Assembly: GCA_022766795.1 (NCBI GenBank)
Contig: JALEPE010000064.1
Coordinates: forward strand, 1 to 20,393
Source: Helicobacter sp.
GTDB lineage: Bacteria > Campylobacterota > Campylobacteria > Campylobacterales > Helicobacteraceae
DNA length: 20,393 bases
Direction of reading: 5' to 3'
Shown one piece after another: positions 14,653 to 20,393 of the stretch. The translations under genes were made by a program, and so were the position numbers. Numbering within the stretch: the first letter of the stretch is position 1; the number at the start of each line of letters is the position of its first letter. The notes under the pieces are model-generated. The model ran no database searches. It had not been told where the DNA came from and saw only the letters and a list, made by a program, of their open reading frames with translations.

Positions 14653-15442
14653 AAGATTCCTTATCCTGAAGTTTAGCAATACACTGCCCAAAATACACTT
14701 TTTCTTTTAATTTTAACTGATATTCCCAATTTTTGCTTAAAAGCACAATGGTTGAACCCATTAAGAAACTTCCCATTTCATCGCCCTTTTTCACAAAAAT
14801 TGGCTCTGCAAATTCTAGGGTTTGAGATTCCTCAAACTCCGCCACACTCGGCGCAAAATGTATCTGTATTTTACCTACATTGAGCGCACCTATAGCGACA
14901 AAATATAAAGTCTCCCCAAAATCATCTTCGCATTCTAGCACAACGCGTTTGTTTTGCGTAAAAACATCGCTACATTGTAAGAGGGATTTCTCATTGACAC
15001 TTCTTAATTTACCACTCACAAACTCCAAACGCTTAATTTTCAGATTCAAAGGGGCGTGGAATCGGTGATAATCACTAGGAGAGAGGTAAAAATTTACAAA
15101 GGAATAGCCCTCCCCTAAATCGTTCTTGATAAAATCTCTCACACAATAAGTTTTACCTTTAATTTGCATTGCGATTCCATTCTTACACGCACCAAGCTCC
15201 ATAATTGTGGAATCGCAAGGGGCTATCATCTTGCGATCTGTCTTGTCAAAGGAGCGCATTTTAATCAAAGAGCGCGTAAAAAGTGCATTTAATGTCGGAT
15301 AACTAGCGATAGTGTCAAATTCCTCCATTTTAACATCAAACCATCTAATATATGCTTTGTTAATCCATAATTGTATGCACATTGGAAACGCGTGGCAAGC
15401 AAACTTTTCAAAACATTTGGATATGAAATTGGTATAATGCAA
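14636..15442 (-). CDS. psd: Phosphatidylserine decarboxylase proenzyme
   Basis: Makes phosphatidylethanolamine from phosphatidylserine at the inner membrane. The 268-residue proenzyme should cleave itself at Gly229-Ser230 in GSFLMGSTIVLL, producing the pyruvoyl group; the family motif is usually LGST, here MGST. SPSDYHRFHAPL at about 135-146 holds the conserved histidines, and LNALFTRSL near the N-terminus is typical. The start is a TTG, preceded at five bases by AAGGAG that is formed by the last two sense codons of the upstream bpt gene, leaving a two-base gap. The 3' end overlaps nadA. Length and full N-terminal motifs support the TTG start. Confidence 0.95.
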   Translation of the reverse strand: MHYTNFISKCFEKFACHAFPMCIQLWINKAYIRWFDVKMEEFDTIASYPTLNALFTRSLIKMRSFDKTDRKMIAPCDSTIMELGACKNGIAMQIKGKTYCVRDFIKNDLGEGYSFVNFYLSPSDYHRFHAPLNLKIKRLEFVSGKLRSVNEKSLLQCSDVFTQNKRVVLECEDDFGETLYFVAIGALNVGKIQIHFAPSVAEFEESQTLEFAEPIFVKKGDEMGSFLMGSTIVLLSKNWEYQLKLKEKVYFGQCIAKLQDKESYADKN

Positions 15443-15444
15443 AA

Positions 15445-16158
15445 CTACTCCTTAACCCAAAGGGGATTTTCGCCTAAATTGGGACGATTACAAAGAATCT
15501 CAAAAGGCTTAAAACGTTCTTTGTAGCCCATTGAGTGATGATTTTGTATCCAATATCCCGGATAAAGATAGGGGATATGATACCTTTTTGCAACTTCTAT
15601 TTGTTTAAGAATAGAGTAAGTGCCAATAGAGAGGTTTTCAAAATCGTGGTCATAATAACAATAAACTGCAGAAATTGCGGTGGGCAAAATATCCGCATAC
15701 GCCACGCCAACTAATTTATCCTTGATATAATAATCAAATTCATAACCAAAGTCCAAAAACCCTTGCACAAAAGTGTCATAATAGGAATCCAAAGCAACTT
15801 CTTGACATTCCCAACCTTTCTTTTGCTGCATTCTCTGATGATATTTTGCATAAAGTTCTAAATGCACATCACTCACTCTTGGGCGCGTAATTTCTAGGGT
15901 TAGAGGAGATTTTAAGGTGCGCTTATGGGATTTTGAAAAGGTAAATTCTAGGCAATTTTGGCGAATAGAAATACAAGCATCACAAGCCTTGCAAATTGGC
16001 ACAAAAAAATAATTACCAAAACGTCTCCAACCGCGCTCTAGTAATGCGTTATACAAAGATTTTGTGCAGTCTTTAATATAAAAATAACGAAACAAGGCTT
16101 CTAAATTTGGCAAATAACTGCAAGGTCTAGGGGTTTGGATTAGCTCATAAACTTCCAT
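15445..16158 (-). CDS. bpt: Aspartate/glutamate leucyltransferase (bacterial aminoacyl-tRNA-protein transferase)
   Basis: Adds leucine from Leu-tRNA to N-terminal Asp or Glu of proteins, marking them for ClpAP/ClpS degradation (bacterial N-degron pathway). The 237-residue protein shows the ATE1/Bpt features CSYLPNLEALFRYFYI at the N-terminus, FFVPICKACDACISIR with three cysteines (about 51-66), RMQQKKGW, and the C-terminal acyltransferase fold with DKLVGVAYADILPTAISAVYCYYDHDF and YLYPGYWIQNHHSMGYKERFKP. The ATG has little ribosome site of its own and starts 4 bases after mltC. The ATE1 and Bpt groups share the fold; the ligand choice Leu rather than Arg is taken from the bacterial family, not read from the sequence. 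Confidence 0.93.
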   Translation of the reverse strand: MEVYELIQTPRPCSYLPNLEALFRYFYIKDCTKSLYNALLERGWRRFGNYFFVPICKACDACISIRQNCLEFTFSKSHKRTLKSPLTLEITRPRVSDVHLELYAKYHQRMQQKKGWECQEVALDSYYDTFVQGFLDFGYEFDYYIKDKLVGVAYADILPTAISAVYCYYDHDFENLSIGTYSILKQIEVAKRYHIPYLYPGYWIQNHHSMGYKERFKPFEILCNRPNLGENPLWVKE

Positions 16159-16162
16159 TGAT

Positions 16163-17413
16163 TTATTTTGCGCTCAAATAAAGGTTTGGAATGGTTTGAG
16201 ATTGTGTATTTTGCGCACGATTTTGTGCTTGAAATTCTTTTTTAGCATTGGTTACTTTCTGCAAATAATTCCTTGCTTCCTCGTATTTTAAGGAAGTGCG
16301 GAGCTTACGATACACCTCTGCGGAAGTCATAGAATTAATCACTTGCACCGCTTGTGTCCTGTCTTTATGAAACACGCTTAGCACATTTCCGCTTCCTGTA
16401 TTATACGCTGCAATCACGCAATATTCGTGCGAGAGGGAGTTTTTCACCCCCTTAATGTAACGCGTAAAGAGGATATTTAGATAAGTAGAACCATATTGAA
16501 TGTTTGTTTTAGGTGTGAAAAGCATTTCCTTTGTTGGAATCCCATCGCGGTTGTTTAATGCCTTATAAACATCGCGTCCCGCACTTGCTGGAACAACTTG
16601 CATTAATCCATAGGCTGGAATATGGCTGACTGCGTAAGGGTTAAAACTGGATTCTGTTTTGATGATTGCAAAAATCAGGGCTTGTTCTAGCTTGTATTCT
16701 TTCGCAAAAAGCGCAACATACTCTCCGTATTTATGCTCACTTTGAATCGTGTGGTCCTCCACCATATCAAACTGCACATAATAAACCTTTTTTTTCTCGC
16801 CTTTTTCTGTGATTTCTGTGGTTTGCAGTTTGTTTTGTATTAAATATTCCGCATAGCGATTTGCTCTCCAAGGATACAGCACAACTTCGCCCTCATTATC
16901 CTTGACTAAATCCGCCAAATAAGGCTTACCGCTAAAGGCAATTTCTTTATCTGAATACAAATCCACATCTTCTGGGTCTTCTGGTGTTAGCAATGTTGTT
17001 ACAATCGCTTTTTTTAGGGATTCTTTGGGATTGTTTGTATCCAAAGTCGCCACAGAAATAACCCCTTTGCTAAAATCCACTTGGGCGCGTGAGAGGTAGG
17101 AATCGGTGTATTTAACATACACATCTTGTGAAGCGGTGGGCGTGTTGTCTTCACCCCATTGTTTTGCGGCATTTTGCGTTAAAGCCACAACAACTTTTTT
17201 AAAATTTGCTTGGAGATTCTGAATATCCCTTTCAAGTTGTTCAGGATTCAAGGAATAATCCACTACCTTTCTAATGACTTGCTCTTTAGAGATTCCTTGC
17301 TTTAGAATCTGTGGGTTATAAATCAAATCTCTATAACCCATTAGACAACCGCTCATTAGGATTCCTACTCCTGCAACAATACCTAAATTTCGGATTATGT
17401 TAAAAGATTTCAA
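16163..17413 (-). CDS. mltC: MltC-type membrane-bound lytic murein transglycosylase
   Basis: Cuts the glycan strands of peptidoglycan, probably from the outer membrane. The 416-residue protein has a lipoprotein signal (MSGC, Cys at about 23), the N-terminal MltC domain (about 60-150, e.g. VVVALTQNAAKQWGE and YVKYTDSYLSRAQVDFSKG) and a C-terminal SLT domain from about 235: IIKTESSFNPYAVS with the catalytic Glu, GLMQVVPASAGRDVY, AAYNTGSGNVL and INSMTSAEVYRKL. These align by eye with E. coli MltC over both domains. The start codon is TTG, overlapping the DJ-1 gene's TGA by four bases (TTGA), so it relies on translational coupling. The lipobox has Met at -3, slightly unusual. An A8 run lies at 16788-16795. 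Confidence 0.9.
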   Translation of the reverse strand: MKSFNIIRNLGIVAGVGILMSGCLMGYRDLIYNPQILKQGISKEQVIRKVVDYSLNPEQLERDIQNLQANFKKVVVALTQNAAKQWGEDNTPTASQDVYVKYTDSYLSRAQVDFSKGVISVATLDTNNPKESLKKAIVTTLLTPEDPEDVDLYSDKEIAFSGKPYLADLVKDNEGEVVLYPWRANRYAEYLIQNKLQTTEITEKGEKKKVYYVQFDMVEDHTIQSEHKYGEYVALFAKEYKLEQALIFAIIKTESSFNPYAVSHIPAYGLMQVVPASAGRDVYKALNNRDGIPTKEMLFTPKTNIQYGSTYLNILFTRYIKGVKNSLSHEYCVIAAYNTGSGNVLSVFHKDRTQAVQVINSMTSAEVYRKLRTSLKYEEARNYLQKVTNAKKEFQAQNRAQNTQSQTIPNLYLSAK

Positions 17414-17976
17414 ACGCTCAACATTCCCAATCGGATTTCTTTTGCCTTTTGCTCTCCTGCAAAAATACGTGCTAAGAAAAAGGCAAATTCCAATGCAGTT
17501 GCAGGTCCTCTTGAAGTGATGAGATTGCCATCTTGCACAACATTTGAACTTGCTTGATAATGAGGATTTTTAATCTCTGTTTCAATGCTAGGATAACAAG
17601 TAAATTTTTGTGTTGTCAAGATATTGTGTTTAAAAAGCGCAAGAGGAGCAGCACAAATCGCCCCTATGATTCTATTTCTTTTGTTTAAATCCCCCAAAAG
17701 CTTCCCTAGCTCTTTAGATTGGATAAGATTCTGTGTATTTTCCCAACCACCCGGCAAGACAATACCATCAATACCGCTAGATAAAACTTCTGTAATTCTA
17801 ATATCCGCAACAAGCTTCACGCCCCCTTGAGATTCCACCACCAAAGTCTTTTGGGATTCCTCATCAACTGCTGCTAAGATAACCTTACACCCCACTCTCC
17901 TTAACACATCAATCACAGAGATTGCTTCAACTTCCTCAAATCCCTTTCCAAGCGGAATCAAAACTCTTGCACACAT
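17410..17976 (-). CDS. DJ-1/PfpI-family protein (YajL/ThiJ-like)
   Basis: A 188-residue cytoplasmic protein of the DJ-1 superfamily. It has GFEEVEA at residues 12-18 with the glutamate that polarises the nucleophile, VLPGGWENTQNL near 73-84, the nucleophile Cys108 in GAICAAP, and TSRGPATALEFA near 153-164. This pattern fits the YajL/ThiJ branch, which has been linked to oxidative stress protection, chaperone-like behaviour and deglycation; the true activity is debated and cannot be read from the sequence. It starts 9 bases after efp with TAAGGC upstream of the ATG and overlaps mltC by four bases. A thiamine role, suggested by the old ThiJ name, is unlikely despite thiL further along the same run. 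Confidence 0.9.
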   Translation of the reverse strand: MCARVLIPLGKGFEEVEAISVIDVLRRVGCKVILAAVDEESQKTLVVESQGGVKLVADIRITEVLSSGIDGIVLPGGWENTQNLIQSKELGKLLGDLNKRNRIIGAICAAPLALFKHNILTTQKFTCYPSIETEIKNPHYQASSNVVQDGNLITSRGPATALEFAFFLARIFAGEQKAKEIRLGMLSV

Positions 17977-17985
17977 TGTTCTGCC

Positions 17986-18549
17986 TTATTTTACTTTGTC
18001 TAAATATTCGCCTGTTTCCGTATTCACACGGATTGTATCGCCCTCTAAAATATGATAAGGCACTTGCACTACTGCACCGGTTTCAAGCGTAGCAGGTTTT
18101 TTCCCCGCGCTTGTCGTATCGCCCTTGAAATTTGGAGGCGTCTCTGTAATTTTTAGCTCCACAGATTGTGGCACGCTCACGGTGATTGCCTTGCCATTGT
18201 GAAACAAAATACTGACTGCCATTCCGTCAATCATCCATTTAGCAACCTCGCCCACTTGCTCATCACTCAAGCCGATTTGCTCGTAATTTTCGTTATCCAT
18301 AAACTGAAAATGGTCGCCATCGTGGTATAAAAACTGCATAGAACGTTCCTGCAAATTTGGCTCTTCGCATTTATCTCCGGCGTGAAAGGTTTTCTCTAAT
18401 ACTCTGCCATCTAAAAAGGATTTCATTTTCACGCGCACAAATGCCGCACCTTTGCCCGGTTTTACATGTTGATATTCTGTGATTCTATAAGGAACCCCCT
18501 CCAATTCAACTTTCAAACCCTTTTTTAAATCTCCCATTGAATATGCCAT
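17986..18549 (-). CDS. efp: Translation elongation factor P
   Basis: Binds ribosomes stalled at polyproline stretches and restores peptide bond formation. The 187-residue length and three beta-barrel domains fit EF-P: the KOW-like N-terminal domain MGDLKKGLKVELEG, the tip loop HVKPGKGAAFV with Lys33 at the site modified in many bacteria, FHAGDKCEEPNLQ, and the C-terminal signature region ending in VPYHILEGDTIRVNTETGEYLDKVK. The ATG has AAAGGA upstream and lies 13 bases after fba. PPIase-fba-efp is an order I recall from H. pylori. Whether Lys33 is modified here cannot be judged, as no EpmA/EpmB or YmfI-type gene is in the window. Confidence 0.97.
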   Translation of the reverse strand: MAYSMGDLKKGLKVELEGVPYRITEYQHVKPGKGAAFVRVKMKSFLDGRVLEKTFHAGDKCEEPNLQERSMQFLYHDGDHFQFMDNENYEQIGLSDEQVGEVAKWMIDGMAVSILFHNGKAITVSVPQSVELKITETPPNFKGDTTSAGKKPATLETGAVVQVPYHILEGDTIRVNTETGEYLDKVK

Positions 18550-18562
18550 TTTTTTCCTTTAT

Positions 18563-19486
18563 TTAAATTTTGTTAGAACTTCCTAAAATATCCATTCTCT
18601 CGCTTATAACTTTTACCATAAATTCCTTTGCGGGAGCGAAAAATTTTCTTAAATCAAACTGCGTTTTATCCTCATTTGCAACGCGCCGAACTTCGGACAT
18701 AAATGCGATTCTTAAATCAGTGTCAGTGTTGATTTTATTGATTCCACCCTTAATGGCTTCTTGCAAAAAGCTAAAAGGCACACCCTTGCTTCCTTTTAAA
18801 TCTCCTCCACTTTTCAAAAATGCCTCGCTTACATTTTGTGGAATCGCACTTGCGCCGTGCAAAACAAGCGGAATCTTGGTGCGCTTTTTTACTTCAATCA
18901 AACGTTCAAAGTCTAGCTTAGGTTCGCCTTTAAACTTGAAAGCCCCGTGGCTTGTGCCAATGGCTGGGGCTAAAAAATCTACTTTGGATTCTTTAACAAA
19001 CTCTTCTGCCTCATTAGGATTTACCAAACACGCGTCTTTTGCATCTACGGAGATATTATCCTCAATCCCCATTAAACGCCCAAGCTCTGCCTCTACGCTC
19101 ACTCCTGCAATATGCGCAACTTCCACTACTCTTTTGGTTTCTTTTAAATTTTCCTCAAAGCAATGATGACTCGCATCAATCATTACAGAAGTAAATCCCG
19201 CACGGATTGCTTTCACGCAGGATTCAAAGCTTGTTCCGTGGTCTAAATGCAATGCCACTGGAATATGCGGGAAGCGTTTAGAGAGAATCTCCACCATTCC
19301 TACTGCCATATCAATGCCCATATATTTGATTGCGCCCTCACTTGCTTGGACGATAATCGGGGAATTTTTAAGATTCGCTGCTTCAAAAATCGCGCTTAAC
19401 ATTTCGTAATTTACAAAGTTAAAAGCTCCTACGCCGTAATTTTCTTGATTTGCCTTATCTAAAATCGCATTTCCACAAACTAGCAT
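18563..19486 (-). CDS. fba: Class II fructose-1,6-bisphosphate aldolase
   Basis: Zinc-dependent aldol cleavage of fructose 1,6-bisphosphate in glycolysis and its reverse in gluconeogenesis. The 307-residue protein has the N-terminal YGVGAFNFVNYE, the catalytic Asp82 and zinc ligand His83 in ALHLDHGTS, DASHHCFEENL, VEAELGRLMGIED, VLHGASAIP with a zinc histidine, and GINKINTDTDLR near the C-terminus. The ATG has TAAGGAA six bases upstream, overlapping the stop of the PPIase gene, with a 9-base gap. In Helicobacter-type metabolism it probably works mainly in gluconeogenesis; this is inference from general knowledge of the group. Confidence 0.97.
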   Translation of the reverse strand: MLVCGNAILDKANQENYGVGAFNFVNYEMLSAIFEAANLKNSPIIVQASEGAIKYMGIDMAVGMVEILSKRFPHIPVALHLDHGTSFESCVKAIRAGFTSVMIDASHHCFEENLKETKRVVEVAHIAGVSVEAELGRLMGIEDNISVDAKDACLVNPNEAEEFVKESKVDFLAPAIGTSHGAFKFKGEPKLDFERLIEVKKRTKIPLVLHGASAIPQNVSEAFLKSGGDLKGSKGVPFSFLQEAIKGGINKINTDTDLRIAFMSEVRRVANEDKTQFDLRKFFAPAKEFMVKVISERMDILGSSNKI

Positions 19487-19495
19487 TAGGATTCC

Positions 19496-20311
19496 TTATT
19501 GTGCGATTTCTATTTTTGCTTTCTTGCGTAGATTCTCACCCTCTTTTTTTACATCACTTTGAAATTTTGTAACTCTTAATTGTTGTTCAACTTGCGGTTT
19601 AATGTCTTTTAGCGCAATTGTTCCTGCTGACTTTTTATCCTCAACCAAGATAATATGGTAACCAAATTGCGTTTTAACGGGATTTTGTGTGAATGTATTA
19701 GGCTTTAGTTTAAATGCTGCATCGGCGAACTCCGGCACAACTTGACCTTTTGCAATATAACCAAGCGAACCACCATTTTGCGCCGAACCATCCTTAGACT
19801 TTTCTTTTGCTAAAGTAGCAAATTTTGCCTTAACATCTTTTCCTGCTTTTTTAAGCTCGGCAATGACAGCTTTTGCCTCATTATCGCTTGTCACTAAAAT
19901 ATGACTTACTTTTACGGTCTCTGGTTGCACAAACTTGTTCTTATTGTCATTATAGAATTTTGTAACCTCTGCGTCAGATACTTTTACTTTCTCCATTTGC
20001 TTACGCATCCATACTTCAAGCATTAAATCCTCTTCCGCATTCGCAAGCGCGTCTTTATACTCCTTGGAGTTTTGCACTTTTTCTTTTTTTGCTTGCTCAA
20101 TGAGTAGTTTGCGCTCAATGGCTTGATTAACAACTTGTGTTTGCGCTTCTTTAGGGAGTTGTTCAAATGTAACACCCGGCATTACACGCATTAATGCGGA
20201 AATATCTCTATCTGTAACTTCTGCACCATTAACTTTTGCATAAGTTTTTGCAAAACTCACACCCTGCAATAATGCCAATGCCACTGCTGAACTAACAAGA
20301 ATCTTTTTCAT
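19496..20311 (-). CDS. Periplasmic parvulin-type peptidyl-prolyl isomerase (PEB4/CBF2-like)
   Basis: Folding factor for outer-membrane and periplasmic proteins. The 271-residue precursor has a Sec signal peptide with probable cleavage SFA-KTY (about residue 21), an N-terminal helical chaperone region of the SurA/PrsA kind (about 22-125), one parvulin domain (about 130-235) with VSHILV, GSAQNGGSLGYIAKGQVVPEFADAA and TQFGYHIILVED, and a C-terminal helix. The same gene beside fba is known as PEB4 in Campylobacter jejuni and HP0175 in H. pylori (from memory). A weak ribosome site AAAAGG lies nine bases before the ATG. The upstream 82 bases to the window edge contain a -10-like TAAAAT at 20348-20343 and a 14-base perfect AT palindrome at 20355-20368, but no sure promoter. 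Confidence 0.94.
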   Translation of the reverse strand: MKKILVSSAVALALLQGVSFAKTYAKVNGAEVTDRDISALMRVMPGVTFEQLPKEAQTQVVNQAIERKLLIEQAKKEKVQNSKEYKDALANAEEDLMLEVWMRKQMEKVKVSDAEVTKFYNDNKNKFVQPETVKVSHILVTSDNEAKAVIAELKKAGKDVKAKFATLAKEKSKDGSAQNGGSLGYIAKGQVVPEFADAAFKLKPNTFTQNPVKTQFGYHIILVEDKKSAGTIALKDIKPQVEQQLRVTKFQSDVKKEGENLRKKAKIEIAQ

Positions 20312-20393
20312 CTGTTGAAACCTTTTATTTAAAATTTTTAGAATTTTACCTGTGAAATATTAATATTTAATTAACGATTTCATATTTTTAAGA

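Noticed and set aside
1..20393. A new defence, mobile or biosynthetic system
   Set aside because: Every gene of more than 100 residues except the small coiled-coil protein and the Fe-S accessory protein falls in a known housekeeping or respiratory family; no phage, toxin-antitoxin, nuclease or transposase signature was seen.

Overview
The window looks like part of the chromosome of an epsilonproteobacterium, most likely an enterohepatic Helicobacter or close relative. This rests on (i) AT-rich, tightly packed genes; (ii) a selenocysteine formate dehydrogenase locus of the Campylobacter/Helicobacter type; (iii) three gene strings that I recall from Helicobacter pylori: folD-lepB-M50 protease-rpiB-small coiled-coil protein, psd-nadA-nadC, and a SurA/PEB4-like PPIase-fba-efp; and (iv) dispersed palindromic repeats beginning TGTCATTGCGAG. 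The genus is an inference from memory of gene order and protein motifs, not from a search.

Layout. Positions 1-7802 (minus strand) hold a formate dehydrogenase operon, read right to left: a four-cluster Fe-S protein, a TorD-like chaperone, a 64-residue twin-arginine/lipobox protein, fdhA (a selenoprotein read through an in-frame UGA), fdhB, fdhC, fdhD, and the first 26 codons of a P-loop protein that leaves the window. A good sigma-70-like promoter lies upstream, then a small cytochrome c gene (7957-8295, minus). Positions 8427-11547 (plus strand) hold folD, lepB, an M50 metalloprotease, rpiB and a small membrane-anchored coiled-coil protein. The 392-base gap 11548-11939, between convergent gene blocks, holds four copies of a palindromic repeat, two in each orientation. 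Positions 11940-20311 (minus strand) are ten consecutive genes with no gap larger than 13 bases: PPIase, fba, efp, a DJ-1/PfpI protein, mltC, bpt, psd, nadA, nadC, thiL.

Function. The fdh block encodes a periplasmic, membrane-anchored formate:quinone oxidoreductase plus its maturation factors: FdhA carries Mo/W-bis-MGD, Sec and one Fe-S cluster, FdhB carries four Fe-S clusters, FdhC is a cytochrome b, the TorD-like protein is a chaperone and FdhD supplies sulfur to the cofactor. The remainder is housekeeping: one-carbon metabolism, protein secretion and membrane proteolysis, pentose phosphate isomerisation, thiamine and NAD biosynthesis, phosphatidylethanolamine synthesis, N-degron tagging, murein turnover, translation rescue, glycolysis and periplasmic folding.

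I found no tRNA, rRNA, CRISPR array, insertion sequence, phage or defence genes. The most unusual items are the Sec insertion site with an apparently unbulged SECIS hairpin, the tiny Tat-lipoprotein candidate, the Fe-S accessory protein, a split inverted repeat around the fdh promoter, and the symmetric repeat cluster at a point where remembered Helicobacter gene order breaks.
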